64,000 nt of DNA from CTSoil-075 sp042610375 (lineage in GTDB: Bacteria > Bacillota > Negativicutes > DSM-13327), in NCBI RefSeq assembly GCF_042610375.1, contig NZ_JBGJZL010000012.1, positions 1 to 64,000 on the forward strand. The letters are read 5' to 3'. Numbering within the stretch: the stretch's first letter is position 1; each line of letters opens with the position of its first letter. Under the pieces are notes generated by a model that saw nothing but the letters and a program-made list of their open reading frames with translations, made no database searches and was not told where the DNA came from. A program made the position numbers and the translations under genes. Below are positions 45,401 through 53,021 of this stretch, in pieces.

Positions 45401-45547
45401 TTTCATACGCCAATTATTGCAATGACGGCCTATGCATTAAAAGGTGATCGAGAAAAGTGCTTAGAAGCGGGGATGGATGCTTATATTTCAAAACCAATCA
45501 ACCTAAATGAATTGATGGAAGTTATTAATAAGTATCTAATAAAGTAG
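42476..45547 (+). CDS. Hybrid sensor histidine kinase/response regulator (paralogue of first kinase)
   Basis: Membrane hybrid kinase of 1023 residues. TM1 (about 20-40), double-Cache-like periplasmic domain (about 42-295), TM2 (about 298-318), PAS (about 335-445), a coiled-coil spacer (about 450-505), PAS (about 508-630), HisKA with His659 in FLANMSHEIRTPMNG, the ATPase with DTGIGIS and GGTGLGLAISKK, and a receiver with Asp952 in LMDINMP. The sensing half, kinase core and receiver are alignable throughout with the 708-3689 product; the added coiled coil is the main difference. Start is TTG 42476, after AAGGGGAA; an ATG at 42469 is out of frame. No partner gene is adjacent. Confidence 0.92.
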   Translation: MNTFIFWDLTENNKERRLSAYSWFIILIGILLISGIGLFTRQQINYDYDRTVEESSEITMNLAKAYEEYVRRIINDGDKDLLNLKLTYEREGIFSPLFVAFEDSVAQDPSRNRVALLNEQGFVISSPDKNAIGINSSDREFFLVHRATDHNKLEIGKPIISKIDRSATIPLTRRINKPDGSFGGIVYIGLKVSFFLSYYDHVDLGQDQRISLIGPDGFIRARQSGNNSEAGQDVRSTEFWHIIQSGRPDGIYISLNPLDNITRLGAYRIMPDYPLIVSVGKSMEVVLADYKQRKQGYIFGTSLTSLFILIVCGLLISRNEKTRRLMAAVQLEKDRLSALITSISDEVWIFDANKQLTLVNPAVIQKFGSNPTSNFEVLHGDGIPRSVEEAPSFRALQGEIVRDEVELVKTPATGEWRSREVSASPVKDYDGKIIGSISIVRDITKRKRMEQKLQEINATLEDEIIERQASQESLNKLNGELMDMNVALEEEIMERKAAEQSLQETQAILQAALDNCQAGIVVADAPDGKVRYLNKAGQLITNHSKEYFNTGVNNYLMNWNIFHENGTAFEDHEVPLVRAIRYGETYSDEFIILRENGQSLSIWANAAPIKDEEGDIKAGIIIFLDISERKRIEKSLIKAKEEAEKANVAKSTFLANMSHEIRTPMNGIIGMTDITLMTNLQEQQREYLNIVKSSTMALLRVLNDILDYSKIEAGKIELEEASFDIWETTNEVIDLFTIAAKQKGLHIKLNINKEIPRTIFGDSVRLRQVLSNLVGNGVKFTSQGKIVIDIDIEEKYRDKVKLMFVVTDTGIGISDDKLEKLFKRFSQIDDSHTKQFGGTGLGLAISKKLIELMHGEIGVESKEGIGSRFFFTAVFGIHNKLEMPKQEIAHHELIQYKKSELKTILLAEDDPVSRNIVTIILEKNAFKVIAVENGREAIDVFEQEKIDVILMDINMPYLDGYSATALIRSKEKKMNFHTPIIAMTAYALKGDREKCLEAGMDAYISKPINLNELMEVINKYLIK

Positions 45548-45555
45548 AACCAACA

Positions 45556-45603
45556 AAAAACTCATGTAAGGATTCTAATGAGAATTCCTACATGAGTTTT
45601 TTA
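45556..45603 (+). terminator. Intrinsic terminator
   Basis: AAACTCATGTAAGGATTCT pairs with AGAATTCCTACATGAGTTT with two mismatches, followed by a T run. Confidence 0.88.
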
Positions 45604-45622
45604 GATTTTAAAATAGTTCAGT

Positions 45623-46774
45623 TTAAACAGCTTTATCAAGTGTCTGTTCTCTCCGCAGCTTAGCGTTTTTTCTGATTTTTATTGTACCGACAATAATTTC
45701 TGGAAGCAAAACAAAGAATAGGCCAATATAACCAACGGAACCATATCCCTTGACAACGATGTTGGTTAAACCAAATACAGAGATACCTGTGCATAATACA
45801 ATGGTAATAAGAGAAATAGCGATTCTACGGGTTCTCAAGCTTTTTAAAATATCTTTTTTAATCAACACAGGTTCGAAGCGAGCGACTGTAGAAAATATCA
45901 AAGAAATTGCCGTACCGAGCAATGCCACAAATAAAATAACACTATATAAGATTTTCAGCCAAGGCAAGGCAAGTTTTGTCGTAACAAAGTATACCGGTAA
46001 TGTCTGGTTAAGAACTTCTGGGGAAAAACCTAATAGCATGATACAAATAATTGCCAAAAATGCGCCGTTTAGAATCGTACCAAATAGCATAAACCGATTA
46101 CAATCTTTAGTCGTTTTAATGTGATGTGAGACGGAAATAATAGGTAGCACCGTAAAAGCTTGAAAGCCAATGTAGATGAGCATATGCCAAACCGCATCTC
46201 CCCAACTGGTGCCAAAAGTTTCATGAGTAGCCAAAACACGTTGAAAATTAAAAGCACCCATTTGAATACCTAGTACGCAGAGAATCAGAAGGGTAATGAT
46301 TATAAAATAAGTTTTAAGATTTAAGACTTTAACAATTAACTCACTGCCAAATATAGTCAATAACAGTAACACAATTCCTACAGCTACTATACCTATTCCA
46401 TATGGAATATCCAAAGAACTCTTTAATAAGGCGCCTGAACCTGCAATCGAAGTACTTACGCCACAAATAATCAACATGATAAAGCCAAATTCAAAGACCA
46501 TGGAGAAATATTTTTCATAAGGATGAAAAAGGGCATCACAGAAGCTTTTATAGTCATAGGTCTTATAGTCTTTAGCTAAGACAAGGGCATTACGATGACC
46601 CCATCCTAAAAGAATCATGGCAACCAATGGGAGGAAAAGTGAATACCACCCATATTTTACAAAATAGTTAACTTCTTGGTTGCCTGTAGCAAAGCCTCCG
46701 CCACTATGAGTTGCAAACCACACAGCTGCCATGGCAAATGCTGTTCCTATTGAACCAGATTTTTGATTTCCCAT
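45623..46774 (-). CDS. YkvI-like membrane transporter under T-box control
   Basis: Membrane protein of 383 residues with 10-11 hydrophobic segments. It belongs with YkvI-type proteins of the APC/SLC5-6-like superfamily: the N terminus FAMAAVWFATHSGGGFATGN has the broken-helix glycine pattern seen in amino-acid symporters. No substrate is known for the family. ATG 46774 is chosen because AAAGGATG stands upstream; the longer frame would begin inside the T-box terminator. The T-box leader in front implies that expression rises when an uncharged tRNA accumulates, so amino-acid uptake or export is likely. Confidence 0.85.
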   Translation of the reverse strand: MGNQKSGSIGTAFAMAAVWFATHSGGGFATGNQEVNYFVKYGWYSLFLPLVAMILLGWGHRNALVLAKDYKTYDYKSFCDALFHPYEKYFSMVFEFGFIMLIICGVSTSIAGSGALLKSSLDIPYGIGIVAVGIVLLLLTIFGSELIVKVLNLKTYFIIITLLILCVLGIQMGAFNFQRVLATHETFGTSWGDAVWHMLIYIGFQAFTVLPIISVSHHIKTTKDCNRFMLFGTILNGAFLAIICIMLLGFSPEVLNQTLPVYFVTTKLALPWLKILYSVILFVALLGTAISLIFSTVARFEPVLIKKDILKSLRTRRIAISLITIVLCTGISVFGLTNIVVKGYGSVGYIGLFFVLLPEIIVGTIKIRKNAKLRREQTLDKAV

Positions 46775-46825
46775 AATTATCATCCTTTTTTTATTATTTT
46801 TAGCAATGGGGATTTTAGGACATAG

Positions 46826-47085
46826 AAAAGCCCCTATTGACATACACGTCAATAGGGGCGACAATATCGCGGTACCACCCTACATTAGGCTCTTAATTCA
46901 ACCATACTAACGTAATGGCTGATATCCTATAACGTGGATGCACGCTTTCACTTAAATAAGTTTAATTCTTACATTCAGCAAAAGAATTCATGGGCGAGTT
47001 TCGCAAAGAATATCTGTACCGGTTTTCACCAACCACCGGTTCTCTGAGACAGAAGAATAGTTGCTTTTTCCCAATCATTATTTTT
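46826..47085 (-). ncRNA. T-box riboswitch leader
   Basis: The minus strand has the near-invariant T-box AGGGTGGTACCGCG (46868-46881). Downstream is the terminator, GCCCCTATTGAC and GTCAATAGGGGC followed by TTTT (46826-46859). The antiterminator alternative pairs GCGA with TCGC and TAGGG with CCCTA. The distal stem I loop is CCGGTGGTTGGTGAAAACCGG (47019-47039 region). The specifier region is around 46984-47004 (GCGAAACTCGCCCATG); CTC for leucine is one candidate, ATG another, and I cannot settle which. Uncharged tRNA binding should favour read-through into the transporter gene. Confidence 0.9.
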
Positions 47086-47138
47086 AATCCATTTAAATTT
47101 TTGTAAACATTACACGCCTGCAGGACGAAGTAATTATT

Positions 47139-47168
47139 ATATTAGTATACTTACTAAGGTTTTGTCAA
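47139..47168 (-). promoter_or_regulatory. Promoter of T-box leader
   Basis: On the minus strand TTGACA (47168-47163) is followed after 18 bases by TAATAT (47144-47139), a good vegetative promoter about 50 bases before stem I. Confidence 0.6.
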
Positions 47169-47207
47169 CATAATAATAAAGTTTTATAAGTTGGTAGTAA
47201 AAAAATA

Positions 47208-47240
47208 ATTTCAATGTCTTTTTGTAAAAGACATTGAAAT
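47208..47240 (-). terminator. Perfect hairpin, terminator-like on minus strand
   Basis: ATTTCAATGTCTTTT and AAAAGACATTGAAAT are perfect 15-base arms with a 3-base loop. On the minus strand it is followed by TTATTTTTTT. There is no annotated minus-strand gene in front of it (47241-47435), so it would end an antisense or small RNA, or insulate the T-box promoter. Confidence 0.65.
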
Positions 47241-47435
47241 AAAGTGATAAATTATGACTACCCAATAAAAGAAGGATGAAAACATTACGAATTATTTAAT
47301 AAACTGCTAGTCTTGCTTAATTTAATTTTATGCTAAATGCTCAATAGTGCAGGAAAAGAAATTCAGTGCATTGAATGTATAGATAAAAGTTCTTCATATT
47401 ATTAGTTGATGAAGTAGATTGGAAGTGAGAAATTG

Positions 47436-47948
47436 ATGACGGAAGAATTGCTAAAAAGCGACTCTATACTTGATGAAATTAAAAATTGGGAGCTGGCAGA
47501 AAAAATAATCGAAGTCGATGAAAAACAAGTCAAGTTGGTTATTTTTTCTCTTGATCATCATGTATTTGCTTTTTTAGGTACAGAAGTACGTGAAATATTA
47601 CCAGCAGATGGAATTACTTGGATTCCTGGTGCAACAGAATTTATTCCTGGCGTGATCAATATCCGCGGTGATATAGAAGCTGTGATTGATTTAAGGCAGG
47701 TTTTAGGATTTGCCGATACACGAAAAAAACAAGGATTTTTTATTATGGCTCAGGCAAATGAGCAAAGCAATGCAATATTGGTAGATTCGATTATTGATGT
47801 TTTAGATGTACCTGTTTCAACTCTTAACCAACCAATGATAAACTTAGATATTAAATTGAGCCAATTGATTATGAATCAATTGGAATCTAATGGCAAAGTA
47901 GTGAGTATTTTATCAGTTAGTCGTATAGTTGATCAGGTGGTCGTTTGA
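47436..47948 (+). CDS. cheW: CheW-type coupling protein
   Basis: CheW protein of 170 residues linking the chemoreceptor to the CheA kinase. The SH3-like fold shows LVIFSLDHHVFAFLGTEVRE, then IPGATEFIPGVINIRGDIEA and VIDLRQVLGF, the canonical GxINLRG-type core. An N-terminal extension of about 35 residues precedes it. It is the first gene of a Wsp-like operon (WspB/WspD counterpart). ATG 47436 is preferred over TTG 47433; GGAAGTGAG stands upstream. Confidence 0.92.
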   Translation: MTEELLKSDSILDEIKNWELAEKIIEVDEKQVKLVIFSLDHHVFAFLGTEVREILPADGITWIPGATEFIPGVINIRGDIEAVIDLRQVLGFADTRKKQGFFIMAQANEQSNAILVDSIIDVLDVPVSTLNQPMINLDIKLSQLIMNQLESNGKVVSILSVSRIVDQVVV

Positions 47949-47962
47949 AGAAGGATAGTATT

Positions 47963-48346
47963 ATGAGACAAAGAGAACTGCAATTACTTGTTTTTAGAAT
48001 GGATGAAACTTGCTATGGAATTGATGCAGATCAGGTTGCTTGCTTGCAAAACTATGATCCTGAGCAGAAAGTACTCAAATTTCATGAATTAGTTGGTGGC
48101 AAATCTACAATCTATGTGACCCCTAAAATGCTTATGGTAAAAAAGCGAGTAACTTATCCTCCTGTGCTAATTAATGAACCAGAAGATATGATTTGCATAG
48201 GGAGTAAAGAAATTCGCCCTGTTCCGGTTTTAATGGCACACGCAGCCCATTCCAGTGGTGTATGGGGCATAGTCCCGTGCAAACAAGGTATGATCCTTCT
48301 TTTTGATTTTTATAAAAACAGTTTTTTTTGCCAGCCCTGCATGTAA
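47963..48346 (+). CDS. CheW-like protein, divergent
   Basis: Protein of 127 residues. The start LQLLVFRMDETCYGIDADQV resembles the first CheW strands, but the GxINLRG loop is missing and the protein is short, so it is a reduced CheW-like domain. It sits where Wsp operons carry the second CheW (WspD). ATG 47963 has AAGGA eight bases before it; a TTG at 47945 would overlap the preceding stop. It may bind the receptor without activating CheA, but that is a guess. Confidence 0.7.
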   Translation: MRQRELQLLVFRMDETCYGIDADQVACLQNYDPEQKVLKFHELVGGKSTIYVTPKMLMVKKRVTYPPVLINEPEDMICIGSKEIRPVPVLMAHAAHSSGVWGIVPCKQGMILLFDFYKNSFFCQPCM

Positions 48347-48419
48347 TGCAATATCGGTCTGGTATTTTTTAATCAGGATTGTCATTAATTAATAAAAAAT
48401 AATGTTGGGTGGAATAAAA

Positions 48420-50366
48420 ATGAGCGTCAATTGGAAAACAGTAATTTTTTCTCCAGGAGCTAAGTTTCTTCAAAAACTCAAGTTTTTTCAAAAAATATTA
48501 GTTTTAGTTACAATTATGTTAATTGCAATTTGTGTGCAGAGTTATTTCTTGCATGTAGAGATGAAAAAAGTCACAGATTTTGCAAGTCAAGAACGTAAAG
48601 GCGTTCAATATATGGTTCCTTTATCTGAAGTATTAATTGAGTTATCAGGTAAAGTGATAAATGATGTATCTGGATCAAAGATTGAGCAACAAATACGAGT
48701 GATCGAAAAAAATGATGCAAACTTAGGTATGGAATTAAATACAACCCCAGTTTGGAATGAATTGAAACCGTTATTACAAAAAAATATTTCAAGTAGCGAT
48801 GGGCTTGCGCGTGAAGCCGCGATCAATAAAACATTAGAACTCATTGCTGTTGTGGGGGATAGTTCAAACCTTGTACTTGATCCTGACATGGATAGTTATT
48901 ATATTATGGATGCAGTTAATTTTAAGTATCCAAATATCATTAGCAAGAGCAATCAACTTTCATCCATAGCAATGGACAGTTTATCAAAATCTCAAAGGAC
49001 AGTTGATGATCAAATTAAAACAGCTATAGTTGAAGGCGCTATTCGGTCGACTTTTGATGCTACTAAGATAGGAATCAAGAAAGCTTCTGATACAAATACC
49101 ACTTTAACAAATGGAATACAAGTATTCAACGAGTCTGAAACGGCTACGATGGATTTACTAAAAGTTATTGATGATAATAGTGTTGGAAAGCAGCAATTAA
49201 TCATTAACCGCGTAAAAATAGCCAATGATAAAAATGCTGCTGCATACCGGTTATATTTGCAACAATTGGATACTTTGCTCGCCAAGAGAATAAATGATGC
49301 GAATTCTCATAACTTCAATATTTTTGCAATCGTGTTGATTGTATTAGTGATTACGGCTTATCTCATAATCGCATTTTATTTCTCGCTAAAAGAAACCATC
49401 GCTGAAATTCTTACTGGAGTAAAGTTTAACAATGATTTAACGTGGCGTGTTCGCTTAGTCAGTATGGATGAAATCGGCGATGTAGCAAGATGGATTAATA
49501 GTCTTTTGCAGCAGCTCCATCAGACAATCAGTAAAGTTGCCAATGAGACTGACAAGGTAAATGCCTATGCAGGTAATACCGCCGAAACAGTGGAGCAACA
49601 GGTTAGTTTTTCTTTAGAACTTTCTAGTTCAGTCACGGAAATTTCTGCCACCATGGAAGAATTTGCTTCTTCTAGTTTTCAAATTTCTGCTCACAGTCAG
49701 GGCGTGGCTACGATTGCTGATGAAACTTTAGAACGAAGTCGGCAAGGGGTTGCTGACGTAGAAGCATTGATGGATAAAATGAATGAAATCAACCGAGACA
49801 ATCAAAGAAGTATTCAAGAAATCGAAGCACTCGGCGAAAAATCCCAAGAAATTAATAAGGTGATGGAGATTATTAATAACATCGCCAATCAAACTCGCCT
49901 GATTGCCTTTAACGCAGCGTTGGAAGCCGCGAGCGCTGGTGAAGCTGGAAAACGATTTGGGGTTGTAGCCGTAGAAATTCGTCATTTAGCTGATAGTGTA
50001 ATGGAGTCCGTCAAGGAAATTGAGACAAGAACGAATGAAATTATGAAAGCGGTGAATCGACAGGTCATTACTTCGGAGAAAAACGCCAAAGGAATTCAGG
50101 AAGGTTTCGACTATTCTCGCCGGACTGTTTCCATTATGCATGAAATTCAAGATACAGCTGAACAGACAACAGATGCTGTTCACCAAATATCCCTTTCTAT
50201 ACAGCAGCAGCAAACTGCTAGTGAACAGGTAGTAGAAGCTTTGCGACAGATTCAAGATGGAACAAAAGAAAACTCTGAAATGATACAACAAACAAATCGT
50301 GTAAGTAAGGACCTCGCTACATTGGCAGAAGAACTGAAACGGCTGATTGAAATTTTCAAACTATAA
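48420..50366 (+). CDS. Methyl-accepting chemotaxis protein of Wsp-like system
   Basis: Chemoreceptor of 648 residues. TM1 is about 22-42, a periplasmic helical sensor spans about 45-300, TM2 is about 302-325, then HAMP and the signalling coiled coil. The tip is NIANQTRLIAFNAALEAASA then GEAGKRFGVVAVEIRHLADS, which is closer to Frz/Wsp-type receptors (alternative cellular function) than to motility receptors, where QTNLLALNAAIEAARAGE is usual. ATG 48420 has GGGTGG upstream. It provides the input for the operon; the stimulus (surface contact in Pseudomonas WspA) is unknown here. Confidence 0.93.
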   Translation: MSVNWKTVIFSPGAKFLQKLKFFQKILVLVTIMLIAICVQSYFLHVEMKKVTDFASQERKGVQYMVPLSEVLIELSGKVINDVSGSKIEQQIRVIEKNDANLGMELNTTPVWNELKPLLQKNISSSDGLAREAAINKTLELIAVVGDSSNLVLDPDMDSYYIMDAVNFKYPNIISKSNQLSSIAMDSLSKSQRTVDDQIKTAIVEGAIRSTFDATKIGIKKASDTNTTLTNGIQVFNESETATMDLLKVIDDNSVGKQQLIINRVKIANDKNAAAYRLYLQQLDTLLAKRINDANSHNFNIFAIVLIVLVITAYLIIAFYFSLKETIAEILTGVKFNNDLTWRVRLVSMDEIGDVARWINSLLQQLHQTISKVANETDKVNAYAGNTAETVEQQVSFSLELSSSVTEISATMEEFASSSFQISAHSQGVATIADETLERSRQGVADVEALMDKMNEINRDNQRSIQEIEALGEKSQEINKVMEIINNIANQTRLIAFNAALEAASAGEAGKRFGVVAVEIRHLADSVMESVKEIETRTNEIMKAVNRQVITSEKNAKGIQEGFDYSRRTVSIMHEIQDTAEQTTDAVHQISLSIQQQQTASEQVVEALRQIQDGTKENSEMIQQTNRVSKDLATLAEELKRLIEIFKL

Positions 50367-50424
50367 TTTTTTACGAAAGCAGAAGGAAATAGTTGCTCGA
50401 AAATAGTGTGTTTGGAGTGATCTG

Positions 50425-51459
50425 ATGAGTAGTGAAAAAAACAGTGTGCGAGTTTTAGTCGTTGAAGATAGCCCATTAGTGAGTGAAATTATGATCGGAA
50501 TTTTATCATCTGATCCAAGAATAAAAGTTATCGGTACCGCAATGAATGGAGTCGAAGGTATTAGACTTGCTAAGGTTTTACGCCCGGACTTAATTACAAT
50601 GGACATTGAGATGCCTGTAATGGGGGGATTAGATGCGATTGAAGTGATTATGAGGGAGTGTCCAACTCCCATTTTAGTTGTTACATCACGTTCAGATGCT
50701 CGGTTAGCCTATGAAGCAATCAGCAGAGGAGCATTGGAAGTGATCGAGAAACCTGTTTTTGATGAGGTGGATTGCTCTCAATTTATTCGTAAAATTAAAA
50801 TTCTTGCCAGAGTACAAGTCATTCGGCATATCACTGGAAAAACGTCCATTGGACAGGGAATGATGAGTGAAAGGGGAAAAACAATCAACAGTGCTCATGG
50901 CCGTAAAATTGTAGCAATTGCTTCCTCCTTAGGTGGTCCGAAGGTTTTGGAAAAAATTTTTTCTCGTCTCACAGCAGATTTTCCTCTGCCTATTGTTGTA
51001 GCACAACATATTACTGCAGGATTTGCCGTAGGATTTGCAGACTGGCTGAATCAGAAAACATCCCTCAAAGTACAGATTGCTTTCTCAGGGGCTGTACCTA
51101 AATCCGGCGAAGTTTTGATTGCACCTCCAGAATACAATATGTTTCTTACAAAAACAGGAATTATTGAGTTGCTACCTATTTTATCTCATCAGATCTATCA
51201 TCCGTCTTGCGATACATTATTGTGTTCTGCAGCAGAAATTTATGATAGGGCGGCCATTGGTATTATTTTGACTGGTATGGGTGATGATGGAGTGAAAGGG
51301 ATACAAAAAATTAAAGCCGCCGGTGGCATGACAATCGCTCAGGACAAGGAGTCTTGCGCTGTATATAATATGCCCAGGCTTGTTGCTGAGAATGGTACTG
51401 CTGACTATATTTTAGCAGCAGAACACATTGCAGAAAAACTGATTAGGGTGGCACGATGA
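50425..51459 (+). CDS. cheB: Chemotaxis response regulator protein-glutamate methylesterase
   Basis: CheB of 344 residues. The receiver (about 8-125) has VLVVEDSPLVSEIM and the phospho-Asp in LITMDIEMPVMGG. The methylesterase domain (about 155-340) has catalytic Ser in AIASSLGGPKVLE, His in VVAQHITAGF and Asp in LTGMGDDGVKG. It removes receptor methyl groups, resetting adaptation (WspF counterpart). It overlaps the next gene by four bases, indicating translational coupling with cheR. Confidence 0.95.
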   Translation: MSSEKNSVRVLVVEDSPLVSEIMIGILSSDPRIKVIGTAMNGVEGIRLAKVLRPDLITMDIEMPVMGGLDAIEVIMRECPTPILVVTSRSDARLAYEAISRGALEVIEKPVFDEVDCSQFIRKIKILARVQVIRHITGKTSIGQGMMSERGKTINSAHGRKIVAIASSLGGPKVLEKIFSRLTADFPLPIVVAQHITAGFAVGFADWLNQKTSLKVQIAFSGAVPKSGEVLIAPPEYNMFLTKTGIIELLPILSHQIYHPSCDTLLCSAAEIYDRAAIGIILTGMGDDGVKGIQKIKAAGGMTIAQDKESCAVYNMPRLVAENGTADYILAAEHIAEKLIRVAR

Positions 51460-52991
51460 TGATAGAAGATATGACAACAAAAAGGTTGAACAATCTCGAT
51501 ATTGAACCTTTCCGTTACATAATTAGCACACAATATGGAATGGTGTTTCGAGAAGAACGTAATCATGATATTAGAGAAGCAATCAAGAAACGTATGATGG
51601 CTCTCCATATGGAAAATACAACCGAATATTTGACATTGATAAAGTCCCAGGAAGAAGAATTTCTACTGCTGATTGGTCTACTTACAGTTAATGAAACCTA
51701 TTTTTTTCGAGAATCAGCTCATCTAGATGTATTATCTAAACATTTAAAGAGAAGATTAACACTTTCCCATGGAAAGAAGCCTATTTTCCGTTTATTGAGT
51801 GCTGGTTGTTCAACGGGTGAAGAAGTCTATTCCCTTGCTATGACTCTGCTTCAAATCCCAGGCGCTGGACAGGAATGGGATTTTCACGTACTTGGTGTTG
51901 ATGTTGATGTTTCTGCTGTTGAGAAGGCCCGAAGCGGTGTTTTTGGTCCATACTCTTTTCGTGCATGCCCTGAGGACCTTCGTTTACGCTATTTTGAGTC
52001 AGCAGCAGGCGGGAAGTTTCGCATCAATGACGTTGTGCGGGAAAAAGTTGAATTTGCAGTCGTCAATTTATGTACACCTATCTATCCAGCTTCAATGGAA
52101 AAAATGGATATTATTTTTTATCGCAATGTGTCTATTTATTTTTCTAAGGAATGGCAACAAGAACTTTTTAGCCGTTTAGCTGAACTTTTAAACGCTGATG
52201 GCTTACTGTTCGTTAGTTCAACGGAAATGCTTAATTACAATACCAACTCATTAAATGTAGTGAATACCAATTCAGCTTTTTATTACAAAAAACAAAGCTC
52301 TATGCACACTAATGAGCAGCATAAGATTCCGCCAATGTCCAGTACAGGACGCAGATCCTTATCACCCCCCGCGATTTCCCAACGAAATCATGTCAACAAA
52401 ACTACTGGCCAAATGAGTGAAGCACCTCCGAAAAAATATTCTTTCGGAGTAGCCAATACCACAGCTCACCATTTACACAAATTTGATCATGCATTAGAAA
52501 TGGCTCAGGCTAAACAATATGAGAAAGCATTGATAGTATTAGAAGAAATAATTATGGCCGATCCTTCATTTAGTAAAGGCTATTGTTTACAAGCAAGTAT
52601 TCTGCTCAATCAGCAAAAGGCGGGTTTGGCTATGGACATTTGTTTGAAGGTATTGTCATTGGATTCTTTTTGTCTAGAAGCATACTTATTGTTAGGTATG
52701 GCGGCGCGCATGGAAGGACAGGCCCATGAGGCATTACGTCGTTTCAAAGAGGCGGTTTATCTGCAATCGGATTGTTGGCTAGCTCACTTTTATATGGCAG
52801 AGATATTTCAGTCACGGCAAGAAATGTTACTTGCACGGCGTGAATATGAAATTACGGAAAAAATTCTCAGCCAGGGTACGATTGAAAAACATGGTTTAAC
52901 CTTTTTCCCTATTGCTTTTCAAACTGACCAGTTTATCCAGCTTTGTCAGCACCATTTGAAAAAACTGGATGAAACTATTAAGCATGTTTGA
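51456..52991 (+). CDS. cheR: Chemotaxis methyltransferase with C-terminal TPR domain
   Basis: CheR-type S-adenosylmethionine methyltransferase of 511 residues. The methyltransferase (about 10-275) has VNETYFFRE, the SAM motif LSAGCSTGEEVYSLAM and the RNVSIYF motif. A linker (about 280-335) leads to tetratricopeptide repeats (about 340-500), for example ALIVLEEIIMADPSFSKGY. The CheR-TPR form is that of WspC, not of motility CheR. It methylates the adjacent receptor. Confidence 0.93.
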   Translation: MMIEDMTTKRLNNLDIEPFRYIISTQYGMVFREERNHDIREAIKKRMMALHMENTTEYLTLIKSQEEEFLLLIGLLTVNETYFFRESAHLDVLSKHLKRRLTLSHGKKPIFRLLSAGCSTGEEVYSLAMTLLQIPGAGQEWDFHVLGVDVDVSAVEKARSGVFGPYSFRACPEDLRLRYFESAAGGKFRINDVVREKVEFAVVNLCTPIYPASMEKMDIIFYRNVSIYFSKEWQQELFSRLAELLNADGLLFVSSTEMLNYNTNSLNVVNTNSAFYYKKQSSMHTNEQHKIPPMSSTGRRSLSPPAISQRNHVNKTTGQMSEAPPKKYSFGVANTTAHHLHKFDHALEMAQAKQYEKALIVLEEIIMADPSFSKGYCLQASILLNQQKAGLAMDICLKVLSLDSFCLEAYLLLGMAARMEGQAHEALRRFKEAVYLQSDCWLAHFYMAEIFQSRQEMLLARREYEITEKILSQGTIEKHGLTFFPIAFQTDQFIQLCQHHLKKLDETIKHV

Positions 52992-53021
52992 TTTGTTTTG
53001 GAGAGGGGTAGGAGAATTTGT

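Noticed and set aside
46775..46864. Longer N terminus for the YkvI-like transporter
   Set aside because: It would be encoded by the T-box terminator stem and has no ribosome binding site.
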